Shown: piece after piece, positions 9,328 to 17,131 of the stretch
Numbering within the stretch: the stretch's first letter is position 1
Layout: each line of letters begins with the position of its first letter
DNA from: Streptomyces sp. CG4
Lineage (GTDB): Bacteria > Actinomycetota > Actinomycetes > Streptomycetales > Streptomycetaceae
Assembly (NCBI RefSeq): GCF_041080655.1
Contig: NZ_CP163525.1
Location: 3,410,001 to 3,474,000, forward strand
Reading direction: 5' to 3'
Length of the DNA stretch: 64,000 bases
Made by a program: the position numbers and the translations under genes
The notes under the pieces: model-generated
The model's input: the letters and a program-made list of their open reading frames with translations, nothing else
What the model was told of the DNA's origin: nothing
The model's database searches: none

Positions 9328-10622
9328 CGGGGTGCCCCGGAGATCGGCTGTCCGCCGCGCGTCTCGTACGGCGTCTCGTCGGCGGTGACCGTGGGATGCC
9401 AGCCGTGGCGGCCCAGCGCCCGGGTGAGCGCGCCGACCATCCGGGGGTCGAACTGTGTGCCCGCGCAGCGCTCCAGCTCGGTGACGGCCGCCTGGACGGG
9501 CCGGGCCCTGCGGTAGGAGCGGGTGGAGGTCATGGCGTCGAAGGCGTCGGCGACGGCGACGACCCGGGCGCACTCGGGGATCTGGGTGCCGACGAGGCCG
9601 TACGGGTAGCCGCTGCCGTCGAGGCGTTCGTGGTGGTGCAGGATCGCGGCGCGGGCCTCGCCGAGGAAGGAGATCCCGCGGACCATCTCATGGCCGTACT
9701 CGGGGTGCAGTTCGATGATCCGGCGTTCCTCGGGGGTGAGCGGGCCGTCCTTGCGCAGCAGCCGGGTGGGGACGCCGAGCTTGCCGACGTCGTGCAGGAT
9801 GCCGGCGAAGCGCAGCACCTCGACGCGGTCGTCGTCCATGCCGAGTTCGCGGGCGATCATCACGGAGGCCTGGCCGACGCGTTCGCTGTGGCCGCGGGTG
9901 TAGCCGTCCTTGATGTCGACGGCCTGTACGAGGGCGCGGATGGTGGCCTGGTGGGCGGCGCGTTCGCGGTGGTACTGGGCGAAGACCCACCAGGAGACGC
10001 ACATCGGCAGCAGCACGAGCAGGGCGGCGACCGGGCCGTACGGGCTGCGCCACAGCACGGCCATCATCAGCCCGGCGAGTCCGTGCACCGCGACCGGCGC
10101 GAGCGAGCGGGACAGCAGCCCGCGCCAGGCCCGGCCGAGCGGGACGCCCAGGGCGACCGCGCGGATACCGCCGTCGAGGACGGTGAGGATCAGGCAGAAG
10201 GCGAGCACGGCCGCACCGGCGGGCAGCAGCGCGTACGGGAAGTCACCGGCGACCACGGCGTCCCGGCCGCCGAGTGCCCAGTGCACCTCGGCGGCACCCC
10301 AGACGGCGAGCGCGGGCCGCGCGGCCCGCCAGACGCGCCGGGGCAGTGCGGGCCCGTGCTCGACCGGGGAGAGCAGCGCCGCGGGCAGCGGGACGAGCGC
10401 GGCGGCCGGCGGGGGCAGCAGGAACGCCCCGGCGAGCAGGACGGGGTAGAAGGTGCCGCCGAAGCGCCGGCGTACGACGTGCTCGCAGCCGGCGTAGAGC
10501 GCGGAGAGCAGGCCGAGCGCCCACCAGGGGGTGCGGATCGTCGGCAGCGGCAGCAGACAGAACAGCGCCAGCAGGGCGACCGCGGCCACATAGCCGCGTG
10601 CCCGCGCCGAAACCGCCTCCAT
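9324..10622 (-). CDS. Membrane-anchored HD-GYP domain phosphodiesterase
   Basis: A 432-residue protein with about eight hydrophobic segments in the first 220 residues, then an HD-GYP domain. Catalytic features are intact: DGYTRGHSERVG, the HDVGKLG metal-binding pair, ELHPEYG, the ILHHHERLDGSGYP signature and the later VADAFDAMTS. HD-GYP proteins hydrolyse cyclic di-GMP or related dinucleotides, and c-di-GMP controls development through BldD in Streptomyces. The membrane half is not a family I can name and may be a MASE-like sensor. It is first in a two-gene unit with the degenerate paralogue that follows. Substrate is inferred from family; no sensory ligand is evident. Confidence 0.93.
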   Translation of the reverse strand: MEAVSARARGYVAAVALLALFCLLPLPTIRTPWWALGLLSALYAGCEHVVRRRFGGTFYPVLLAGAFLLPPPAAALVPLPAALLSPVEHGPALPRRVWRAARPALAVWGAAEVHWALGGRDAVVAGDFPYALLPAGAAVLAFCLILTVLDGGIRAVALGVPLGRAWRGLLSRSLAPVAVHGLAGLMMAVLWRSPYGPVAALLVLLPMCVSWWVFAQYHRERAAHQATIRALVQAVDIKDGYTRGHSERVGQASVMIARELGMDDDRVEVLRFAGILHDVGKLGVPTRLLRKDGPLTPEERRIIELHPEYGHEMVRGISFLGEARAAILHHHERLDGSGYPYGLVGTQIPECARVVAVADAFDAMTSTRSYRRARPVQAAVTELERCAGTQFDPRMVGALTRALGRHGWHPTVTADETPYETRGGQPISGAPR

Positions 10623-10739
10623 CGCCCGCCCTCCCCGACCATGCCTGTCCAGGCTCGGAGCCTAGGGCGGGAATCGGGGGCGCAGGGCTTATGACCTGAG
10701 GATTAGCACGTTCGGGTGACGGGAACGGTGACCCGGTGC

Positions 10740-11042
10740 TCAGCCGTCCTGCGGAGTGACGGTGACGTCGTGCTCCGGCACGGCCTGGCCGGAGCGGATC
10801 AGGTCGATCCGCCCCATGACCTTGGCCCGCAGGTCCGCGGGCACGTCGTCATGCCCGCAGCACCGCTTGACCAGCTTCTTCACGGCCTGCTCCAGGCCGT
10901 ACTTCTCCAGGCACGGAGAGCATTCCTCGAAGTGGTGCTGGAACTTGTCCCGGTCGACGTCCGGCATCTCGCTGTCGAGGAACTCGTACAGGTGGTCGAG
11001 GACCTCACTGCAGTCCGTCTCGTGCGGATCTCCGCAGCTCAT
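10740..11042 (-). CDS. rsrA: Zinc-binding redox-sensing anti-sigma factor RsrA
   Basis: RsrA binds sigma-R in reducing conditions and releases it when thiol oxidation drives disulphide formation and Zn2+ loss. The 100-residue protein has the ZAS motif at the residues known from S. coelicolor: Cys11, His37, Cys41 and Cys44 (HHFEECSPC). It also has Cys3 and Cys61/Cys62. Cys11 and Cys44 are the reported trigger disulphide pair. The ATG overlaps the sigR stop (ATGA), which keeps anti-sigma and sigma synthesis coupled. Identity is secure from motif spacing plus its position next to sigR. Confidence 0.97.
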   Translation of the reverse strand: MSCGDPHETDCSEVLDHLYEFLDSEMPDVDRDKFQHHFEECSPCLEKYGLEQAVKKLVKRCCGHDDVPADLRAKVMGRIDLIRSGQAVPEHDVTVTPQDG

Positions 11043-11725
11043 GAGCCCGAGCCTTTCGCTTCGTCCGACTCTCCGGCGCCCGCCGGGACCAGCCCGCGGT
11101 CACGGGCGTAGTCCTCCAGCATGCCGCGCAGCTGACGGCGGCCCCGGTGCAGCCGGGACATCACCGTACCGATGGGTGTCCCCATGATGTCCGCGATCTC
11201 CTTGTACGCAAAGCCCTCCACGTCCGCGAGATAGACGGCGATGCGGAACTCCTCGGGGATCGCCTGCAGCGCTTCCTTCACGTCCGAGTCGGGCAGGTGG
11301 TCGAGCGCCTGCGACTCGGCGGAGCGCAGACCGGTCGACATGTGCGACTCGGCGCGGGCGAGCTGCCAGTCCTCGATCTCCTCCGCGGCGGAGCGCTGCG
11401 GCTCGCGCTGCTTCTTGCGGTAGGAGTTGATGAACGTGTTGGTGAGGATCCGGTACAGCCAGGCCTTGAGGTTGGTGCCCTCGCGGAACTGGTGGAAGGA
11501 CGCGTACGCCTTGGCGTAGGTCTCCTGCACCAGGTCCTCGGCGTCGGCCGGGTTGCGCGTCATGCGCAGCGCGGCCGAATACATCTGGTCGAGGAATTCG
11601 AGCGCGTCCCGCTCGAAGCGCGCACTGCGCTCCGTCGTGGACTCGGAGATCGCCTCCGCGCTCACGCCCCGGCCCTCGGGCTGCTCCGCCTGGCCGTTGT
11701 CGGTCCCTGCGTCGGTACCGGTGAC
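11039..11725 (-). CDS. sigR: ECF sigma factor SigR (thiol-oxidative stress), GTC start
   Basis: SigR directs RNA polymerase to thiol-homeostasis genes (thioredoxin, mycothiol, mycoredoxin, proteases). Region 2 is visible around [14 protein letters not shown] and region 4 around [17 protein letters not shown]. No ordinary start codon is correctly placed: the strong GAGGAGG Shine-Dalgarno sequence (11740 to 11734) overlaps an in-frame GTG and lies exactly 8 bases above an in-frame GTC at 11725-11723. GTC has been reported as the main sigR start codon in S. venezuelae, where IF3 represses it (Feeney et al. 2017). Choosing it gives 228 residues, against about 227 in S. coelicolor. A longer in-frame isoform also exists (see 11726-11953). 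The stop overlaps rsrA. Confidence 0.95.
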   Translation of the reverse strand, partial: VTGTDAGTDNGQAEQPEGRGVSAEAISESTTERSARFERDALEFLDQMYSAALRMTRNPADAEDLVQETYAKAYASFHQFREGTNLKAWLYRILTNTFINSYRKKQREPQRSAAEEIEDWQLARAESHMSTGLRSAESQALDHLPDSDVKEALQAIPEEFRIAVYLADVEGFAYKEIADIMGTPIGTVMSRLHRGRRQLRGMLEDYARDRGLVPAGAGESDEAKGSGS

Positions 11726-11953
11726 CGGACCCACCTCCTCAAGATCCCGGGCAGGACCGAGACCGGTCCCACTCGATTCGGAGGATAGAACACGACCGGT
11801 GCCTGCCGCCGCTCGAATAGGCGCGGTCTTGGCCGCGTGCAGCACCGTCCAGTCCAGGTCGGAGCGGTTGCTGCGGGAATCGGGAGAGGCCTCGCGCAGC
11901 GCGTCGCCGGAAGGGCGGTGGTGGGCGACGAGCGGGCAGATGGTCGAACCCAT
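11726..11953 (-). other. In-frame N-terminal extension giving the sigma-R' isoform
   Basis: The sigR frame stays open upstream to an ATG at 11953 that has its own Shine-Dalgarno sequence, AGGAGAGGAAG (11972 to 11962), spaced 8 bases. This adds 76 residues to the GTC-initiated form. In S. coelicolor, transcripts from the stress promoter sigRp2 yield an unstable longer sigma-R' that amplifies then shuts off the response. The promoter at 12013-12039 would produce such an mRNA here. Isoform identity is inferred from this arrangement; the S. coelicolor extension is shorter as I recall (about 55 residues). Confidence 0.85.
11734..11740 (-). promoter_or_regulatory. Shine-Dalgarno sequence selecting the GTC start of sigR
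   Basis: The minus-strand sequence GAGGAGG ends 8 bases before GTC (11725). The in-frame GTG at 11734-11732 shares its first base with the end of this site and so cannot be initiated from it. The site therefore argues for the non-canonical start. Confidence 0.85.
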
Positions 11954-12012
11954 GCGGCGGACTTCCTCTCCTACGACGTCGGTGCCGAGGCCTCAGCACT
12001 TCTGTCCGCCAC

Positions 12013-12039
12013 AACAGCGGTCCGGCACCGCGCATTCCC
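12013..12039 (-). promoter_or_regulatory. Sigma-R-dependent promoter sigRp2
   Basis: On the minus strand, GGGAAT (12039 to 12034), an 18-base spacer, then GTT (12015 to 12013) is an exact match to the sigma-R consensus. Transcription would begin near 12005, about 50 bases above the sigma-R' ATG, giving positive autoregulation of sigR-rsrA. Confidence 0.92.
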
Positions 12040-12044
12040 GGGCG

Positions 12045-12671
12045 TCACCCGAGTGACCCGAGCCACTGTGCGACACCGTCGGTGATCAGCTCCAGGGCCC
12101 GCTCCTGGGTGATCTCCGCGCGTTTCGGCACGGCGAACCCGTGATCGCCGTACGGCACGTCGATCAGCTCGAAATCGCCCTCCGGGAACTCCGCCGGCTT
12201 CCCGAAGGGGTCGTTGCCGCCCTGCACGACGAGCGTGGGCACCCCGGCCCCGAGCAGTTCCCCGGCGCGGGACTTCTCCGGCTTGCCCGGCGGGTGCAGC
12301 GGGAAGCTCAGCGCGAGCACGGCGTGCGCGCCGAGCTCGGCCGCGGTGCGGCAGGCGACCCGGGCCCCGGCGCTGCGCCCGCCGGAGATCACCGGCAGCT
12401 CCATCCCGGCCAGCGCGGGCCAGATCCCGCGCCACCCGGCGTCCAGGGTCTTCGGCGCGGGCGCGACCTTCCTGCCCGCGACCCGCCAGGGCTGCTCCAC
12501 AAGGGCCACGGTGACGCCGTGCGCGGGCAGCGCGTGGGCGAGGGCCTGGAGGTCCCGTGCCTCGACGCCCCCGCCGGCCCCGTGGCTCACGGCGAGGACG
12601 AGCTCGGGCTTCTTCGCCTTGTGCCAGGTGATGCGTGCGGTCCCGGCATCGGTCTCGACAATCTCGATCAC
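12045..12671 (-). CDS. Alpha/beta hydrolase family protein
   Basis: A 208-residue compact alpha/beta hydrolase of the KANL3/TEX30-like or dienelactone-hydrolase-like group. The nucleophile elbow is GGRSAGAR (Gly-x-Ser-x-Gly), the acid is probably the Asp in QGGNDPFG, and the His is in YGDHGFAV, so a full triad is present. An oxyanion-loop type HGAGGG occurs near residue 32. The substrate is unknown. The GTG start is one base downstream of the stop of the SRAP gene, so these two form an operon. It ends only six bases before the sigR p2 promoter and is otherwise unrelated in function to sigR. Confidence 0.88.
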   Translation of the reverse strand: MIEIVETDAGTARITWHKAKKPELVLAVSHGAGGGVEARDLQALAHALPAHGVTVALVEQPWRVAGRKVAPAPKTLDAGWRGIWPALAGMELPVISGGRSAGARVACRTAAELGAHAVLALSFPLHPPGKPEKSRAGELLGAGVPTLVVQGGNDPFGKPAEFPEGDFELIDVPYGDHGFAVPKRAEITQERALELITDGVAQWLGSLG

Positions 12672-12672
12672 G

Positions 12673-13488
12673 CTAGAAGAGTGTGCCCTCTTCCGGCGCC
12701 GCCAGCTCCTTCAGCAGCTCCGGTCCGTTGTTGCGGACGTTGCTGACGGCCGTGGAGACCGGGTAGGCGCGCTTCAGGCCGGGCGGGGGCGGGGCCAGCA
12801 GTTCGCGCAGGTCGTCGGGGTCGGTGCGGCCCGGGTCGAGCCAGGCGTCCCAGCGGTCCGGGGTGAGCATCAGCGGCATCCGGGGGTGGATGTCGGCCAG
12901 GGTGTGCGGGCCGTCGGCGGGGGCCACGGCCAGCGGCGTCTTCTCGGCCTCCGTGGTGATCACCGAGCAGGTGACCCACCAGGCCTGCGGGTGGTCGTCC
13001 GGCAGGGTCCGGTCGCGCCAGAACTCGTAGAGCCCGGCCATCGCGAACACCGAGCCGTCGGCCGGCAGCACGAAGTACGGCTGCTTGCGCGGCCGCTTCT
13101 TCCTGCCCTCGACCTCCAGATCGCGCTCGTCCTTGCCGGTGACCCACTCGTAGTAGCCGTCGGCGGGGACGATGCAGCGCCGGGCGGCGAAGGCGCGCCG
13201 GTACGACGGCTTCTCGTGCACGGTCTCGGCGCGCGCGTTGATCATCCGGGCTCCGCCCTCGGGCGTCTTGGCCCAGGACGGCACCAGTCCCCACTTCAGC
13301 TTGCGCAGCTGGCGAACCGGACGCGGGGAGTCCGCGTCTTTCACGGGACGGTCGAGGACGGCGTAGACCTCCTTGGTCGGCGCCACGTTGTAGTCCGGCT
13401 CCAGGGTCTCTTCCGGCTCCCACTTCTCGATCTCAAAGACTCCTGCGAGATCCTCGGGCCTACGACTCGATGCATACCGTCCGCACAT
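12673..13488 (-). CDS. SRAP (HMCES/YedK) abasic-site DNA-protein crosslink protein
   Basis: SRAP proteins shield abasic sites in single-stranded DNA by forming a thiazolidine crosslink through an N-terminal cysteine at residue 2. The ATG at 13488 gives Met-Cys-Gly-Arg-Tyr, placing Cys2 correctly. A longer in-frame start would bury it and was rejected. The other conserved residues are present: Asn in MINARAETV, Glu in DGYYEWV, and His in [10 protein letters not shown]. It has 271 residues, slightly longer than E. coli YedK because of a basic insert ([10 protein letters not shown]). It is divergently oriented from the M50-like gene across a 50-base gap and co-transcribed with the alpha/beta hydrolase. 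The fit is a DNA-damage-tolerance role. Confidence 0.95.
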   Translation of the reverse strand: MCGRYASSRRPEDLAGVFEIEKWEPEETLEPDYNVAPTKEVYAVLDRPVKDADSPRPVRQLRKLKWGLVPSWAKTPEGGARMINARAETVHEKPSYRRAFAARRCIVPADGYYEWVTGKDERDLEVEGRKKRPRKQPYFVLPADGSVFAMAGLYEFWRDRTLPDDHPQAWWVTCSVITTEAEKTPLAVAPADGPHTLADIHPRMPLMLTPDRWDAWLDPGRTDPDDLRELLAPPPPGLKRAYPVSTAVSNVRNNGPELLKELAAPEEGTLF

Positions 13489-13538
13489 ACATGTCACACT
13501 GCCAGACTCCGTACCGCCACAGGGAGCCACTCGGACAT

Positions 13539-14261
13539 ATGGACAGCCTCGCCGCCACCTCGCTGACCGGCCTCTGGGACCGGCTCACCGGCACCCAGCC
13601 CGACCCCGCCCTGTGGGTGGTGCTCGCCACGCTGGCCGCCGCCCTCGCCGTCGTCGTGCCGCACACCCTGTGGCGGATATCGCGCAACGCGATCACCATC
13701 GCGCACGAGGGCGGCCACGGGCTGGTCGCGCTGCTCACCGGCCGGCAGCTCACCGGCATCCGGCTGCACTCCGACACCAGCGGCCTCACCGTCAGCCGGG
13801 GCAAGCCGTACGGACTGGGCATGATCCTGACGGCCGCCGCCGGATACACGGCGCCCTCGCTGCTGGGCCTCGGCGGCGCCGCGCTGCTGGCCGCCGGCCG
13901 GATCACCCTCCTGCTGTGGGCGGCGACGGCGCTGCTCGTGGTGATGCTGGTGATGATCCGCAACGCGTACGGCGTGCTGACCGTGGTGCTGGCCGGGGGC
14001 GCCTTCCTGCTGGTGTCCTGGCTGGCGGGACCCCAGGTGCAGGCGGCGTTCGCGTACGCGGTGGTGTGGTTCCTGCTGTTCGGCGGGGTACGGCCGCCGT
14101 TCGAGCTGCAGCTGAAGCGGTCCCGGGGTGGAGCGGGCGACTCGGACGCGGACCAGCTGTCGCGGCTCACGCACGTACCGGCGGCGCTGTGGCTGTTCCT
14201 GTTCCACGCGGTGACCCTGTGCTCGCTGATCGGCGGGGGCCGCTGGCTGCTGCAGGTGTGA
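13539..14261 (+). CDS. M50B-like membrane metallopeptidase
   Basis: This 240-residue integral membrane protein has about six hydrophobic segments and an intramembrane-protease zinc motif, [13 protein letters not shown] (HExxH form), near residue 54. In the M50 family a third ligand Asp/Asn usually lies in a later transmembrane segment; candidates exist here but I cannot fix one. Predicted activity is cleavage of a membrane or lipoprotein substrate within the bilayer. The ATG at 13539 follows a GGGAG sequence 12 bases away; an upstream in-frame ATG overlaps the divergent SRAP start. Downstream, aroA begins after 59 bases, possibly with its own promoter. Confidence 0.85.
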   Translation: MDSLAATSLTGLWDRLTGTQPDPALWVVLATLAAALAVVVPHTLWRISRNAITIAHEGGHGLVALLTGRQLTGIRLHSDTSGLTVSRGKPYGLGMILTAAAGYTAPSLLGLGGAALLAAGRITLLLWAATALLVVMLVMIRNAYGVLTVVLAGGAFLLVSWLAGPQVQAAFAYAVVWFLLFGGVRPPFELQLKRSRGGAGDSDADQLSRLTHVPAALWLFLFHAVTLCSLIGGGRWLLQV

Positions 14262-14320
14262 CGGGTTCCGGCGCTTTTGGCCGAGATCCACGGTCGCCCC
14301 CAGCCACTAAAGTGGGGCGC

Positions 14321-15661
14321 ATGACCGTTAACCCCGCACACTCCGCCCTCTGGCCCGCCCCGCACGCGAGCGGGGCCGTCGACGCGACGGTCCACGTGCC
14401 CGGGTCCAAGTCGGTCACCAACCGCGCACTGGTGCTGGCCGCCCTCGCCTCCGAGCCCGGCTGGCTGCGCCGCCCGCTGCGCTCCCGCGACACCCTGCTG
14501 ATGGCCGGTGCCCTCAGGGCCATGGGCGTGCAGATCGAGGAGACCGTGTCATCCAGCTCCTCCGTCGCGGGCGGCCCCGACGGCACCGGCGAGGCCTGGC
14601 GGGTACTGCCGACGGGGCTGCACGGCCCGGCCACGGTCGACGTCGGCAACGCCGGCACGGTGATGCGCTTCCTGCCGCCGGTGGCCGCGCTGGCCGACGG
14701 CCCCATCCGGTTCGACGGCGACCCTCGGTCCTACGAACGGCCCCTGCACGGCGTGATCGACGCGCTGCGGCAGCTCGGCGCCCGGATCGACGACGACGGC
14801 CGGGGCGCGCTGCCGCTGACCGTGCACGGCGGCGGGGCCCTGGACGGCGGCCCGGTGTCGATCGACGCGTCCTCGTCCTCCCAGTTCGTGTCGGCCCTGC
14901 TGCTGTCCGGCCCGCGCTACAACCAGGGCGTCGAGGTCCGCCACACCGGCGCGAGCCTGCCCTCCCTGCCGCACATCCGGATGACCGTCGACATGCTGCG
15001 CGCGGTCGGCGCCCAGGTCGACACCCCGGAGTCGGGCGGCGAGCCGAACGTGTGGCGGGTGACGCCGGGCGCGCTGCTCGGCCGGGACCTGACGATCGAG
15101 CCGGACCTGTCCAACGCCCAGCCGTTCCTGGCGGCGGCCCTGGTCACCGGCGGCAAGGTGCTGATCCCGGACTGGCCGGAGCGCACCACCCAGCCGGGTG
15201 ACCGGCTGCGGGAGATCTTCACCGAGATGGGCGGCTCCTGCGAACTCACCGAGTTCGGGCTGGTGTTCACCGGTTCCGGCGCGGTCCACGGCATCGACGT
15301 GGACCTGAGCGACGTCGGCGAGCTGACCCCCGGCATCGCGGCCGTCGCGGCCCTCGCCGACTCCCCCTCCACCCTGCGGGGCGTGGCGCATCTGCGGCTG
15401 CACGAGACGGACCGGCTGGCCGCGCTCACCAAGGAGATCAACGAGCTCGGCGGTGACGTCACCGAGACCGCCGACGGCCTGCACATCCGCCCGCGCCCGC
15501 TGCACGGCGGCGTCTTCCACACCTACGAGGACCACCGCATGGCGACCGCCGGCGCGATCATCGGCCTGGCGGTCGAGGGCGTACGGATCGAGAACGTGGC
15601 GACGACGGCGAAGACCCTGCCGGACTTCCCCGAGCTGTGGACCGGGATGCTCGGGCAGTAG
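14321..15661 (+). CDS. aroA: 3-phosphoshikimate 1-carboxyvinyltransferase (EPSP synthase)
   Basis: This catalyses step six of the shikimate pathway, transferring enolpyruvyl from phosphoenolpyruvate to shikimate-3-phosphate. It has 446 residues. Characteristic segments are [16 protein letters not shown] at the N-terminus (PEP and S3P binding), the GNAGTVMRF loop, and [14 protein letters not shown] near the C-terminus. The ATG at 14321 lies after GTGGGG and matches the family start; a much longer in-frame reading upstream is antisense-like and rejected. It is followed at 9 bases by rsgA. The aroA-rsgA pairing also occurs in mycobacteria, so the order is conserved. Confidence 0.97.
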   Translation: MTVNPAHSALWPAPHASGAVDATVHVPGSKSVTNRALVLAALASEPGWLRRPLRSRDTLLMAGALRAMGVQIEETVSSSSSVAGGPDGTGEAWRVLPTGLHGPATVDVGNAGTVMRFLPPVAALADGPIRFDGDPRSYERPLHGVIDALRQLGARIDDDGRGALPLTVHGGGALDGGPVSIDASSSSQFVSALLLSGPRYNQGVEVRHTGASLPSLPHIRMTVDMLRAVGAQVDTPESGGEPNVWRVTPGALLGRDLTIEPDLSNAQPFLAAALVTGGKVLIPDWPERTTQPGDRLREIFTEMGGSCELTEFGLVFTGSGAVHGIDVDLSDVGELTPGIAAVAALADSPSTLRGVAHLRLHETDRLAALTKEINELGGDVTETADGLHIRPRPLHGGVFHTYEDHRMATAGAIIGLAVEGVRIENVATTAKTLPDFPELWTGMLGQ

Positions 15662-15670
15662 GGACACGTC

Positions 15671-16681
15671 ATGCGCCGCTACGGCAAGCACACCGACGAG
15701 GACGACATCCGCACCCGTCCCAACCGCAAGGGCAACCGGCCGCGTACGAACATCCGGCCCAAGCACGAGGACGCGGCCGGGGGCATGGTCCTCACCGTCG
15801 ACCGGGGCCGGCTGACCTGCCTGGTCGAGGACCGGACCGTGCTGGCGATGAAGGCCCGCGAGCTGGGCCGCAAGGCGGCGGTGGTCGGGGACCGGGTGGC
15901 GCTGGTCGGCGATCTGTCCGGCAAGAAGGACACGCTGGCGCGGATCGTCCGGATCGAGGAGCGCGCCTCGGTGCTGCGCCGCACGGCCGACGACGACGAT
16001 CCGTACGAGCGGGTGGTGGTGGCGAACGCGGACCAGCTGGCGATCGTCACCGCCCTGGCCGACCCGGAACCCCGCCCCCGGCTGATCGACCGCTGTCTGG
16101 TCGCCGCCTACGACGGTGGCCTGGAGCCGCTGCTGGTGTTGACCAAGTCGGACCTGGCCCCGCCGGACAAGCTGCTGGAGCTGTACGGCGACCTGGACAT
16201 CCCGTACGTCGTCACCAGCCGCGACGAGTTGGAGAACGGGGACGCGGCGGACCGGGTGCGCCGGCATCTGGACGGCCGGATCACCGCGTTCGTGGGCCAC
16301 TCGGGCGTCGGCAAGACGACGCTGGTCAACGCGCTGGTCCCGGAGGACCGGCGGCGTTCGACGGGTCGCGTCAACGCGGTGACGGGCCGTGGCCGTCACA
16401 CCACGACCTCGGCCCTCGCGCTGCCGCTCACGATCATGGACGGCTGGGTCATCGACACCCCGGGCGTCCGCTCCTTCGGCCTCGCCCACATCGATCCGTC
16501 CCGGGTCATCCACGCGTTTCCGGATCTGGAGCCGGGCACGGAGGGCTGCCCGCGCGCATGCAGCCACGACGAGCCGGACTGCGCACTGGACGCGTGGGTC
16601 GAGGAGGGGCACGCGGATCCGGCGCGGCTGTACTCGCTGCGCCGGCTGCTGGCCACGCGGGAGCGCACGGAGGGCGACTGA
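15671..16681 (+). CDS. rsgA: Small ribosomal subunit biogenesis GTPase RsgA
   Basis: RsgA is a circularly permuted GTPase that checks late 30S subunit maturation. The permuted motif order is visible: LTKSDL (G4) precedes GHSGVGKTTL (G1/P-loop) and DTPGVRSFG (G3). A C-terminal zinc finger follows (CPRACSHDEPDC). An N-terminal OB-fold region spans about residues 35-110 and the extreme N-terminus is basic (RRYGKH, RPNRKGNRPR), consistent with rRNA contact. It has 336 residues. It begins 9 bases after aroA and is almost certainly co-transcribed with it. Confidence 0.96.
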   Translation: MRRYGKHTDEDDIRTRPNRKGNRPRTNIRPKHEDAAGGMVLTVDRGRLTCLVEDRTVLAMKARELGRKAAVVGDRVALVGDLSGKKDTLARIVRIEERASVLRRTADDDDPYERVVVANADQLAIVTALADPEPRPRLIDRCLVAAYDGGLEPLLVLTKSDLAPPDKLLELYGDLDIPYVVTSRDELENGDAADRVRRHLDGRITAFVGHSGVGKTTLVNALVPEDRRRSTGRVNAVTGRGRHTTTSALALPLTIMDGWVIDTPGVRSFGLAHIDPSRVIHAFPDLEPGTEGCPRACSHDEPDCALDAWVEEGHADPARLYSLRRLLATRERTEGD

Positions 16682-16706
16682 GGGCCTCCGCGTTGTTTGC
16701 CGGGGG

Positions 16707-16750
16707 TCCGGTCCGGTAAGTGCATAATCGCACCGAGCCGGAGATCCGGA
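16707..16750 (+). promoter_or_regulatory. Nested hairpin leader upstream of the SMR exporter
   Basis: Two tandem TCCGG copies (16707-16711, 16712-16716) can pair with two CCGGA copies (16746-16750, 16738-16742), with a small GTGC/GCAC hairpin (16720-16723/16730-16733) inside. The structure ends 18 bases before the start codon. A TGCATAAT sequence within it could instead be a -10 element. I could not match the ACGR loops of guanidine-II or the guanidine-III consensus, so a riboswitch is only a possibility. Confidence 0.45.
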
Positions 16751-16768
16751 TCAACGGGAGGACACCAC

Positions 16769-17092
16769 ATGGCGTGGCTGCTGGTCATCGTGGCCGGGAT
16801 TCTGGAGACCGGTTTCGCCGTGTGCCTGAAGCTCTCGCACGGGTTCACCCGGCTCTGGCCGACGGTCGCCTTCGCGTCGTTCGCCCTCGGCAGCTTCGGC
16901 CTCCTGACCCTCTCCCTGAAGAAACTCGACGTCGGCCCCGCCTACGCGGTCTGGACCGGCATCGGCGCGGCCGGCACCGCGATCTACGGCATGGTCTTCC
17001 TCGGCGACCTGGTCTCCACCCTCAAAATCGTCTCCATCAGCCTGGTCATCATCGGGGTGATCGGCCTCCAGCTCTCGGGCTCGGCCCACTAG
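16769..17092 (+). CDS. gdx: Small multidrug resistance family exporter, Gdx (SugE) type
   Basis: A 107-residue, four-helix SMR protein that works as an antiparallel dimer exchanging protons for a cation. The essential membrane Glu is Glu13 (AGILETG). The sequence around LSHGFTRLWP and VGPAYAVWTGIGAAGTAI is much closer to SugE/Gdx than to EmrE, so guanidinium ion export is the likely role rather than broad drug export. The ATG at 16769 has a GGGAGG Shine-Dalgarno sequence at about 16756-16761. A longer in-frame start is rejected because the extension is not membrane-like. The structured leader just upstream may control it. Confidence 0.92.
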   Translation: MAWLLVIVAGILETGFAVCLKLSHGFTRLWPTVAFASFALGSFGLLTLSLKKLDVGPAYAVWTGIGAAGTAIYGMVFLGDLVSTLKIVSISLVIIGVIGLQLSGSAH

Positions 17093-17131
17093 GGCCCACT
17101 GGGAAGGAACTGCCGCAGCGGGAGGGAACTG

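Noticed and set aside
11732..11734. GTG start for sigR
   Set aside because: It overlaps the Shine-Dalgarno site itself; the GTC 8 bases downstream has correct spacing and literature support.
16707..16750. A standard guanidine riboswitch before gdx
   Set aside because: No ACGR loops of guanidine-II and no recognisable class III core; kept as a structured leader only.
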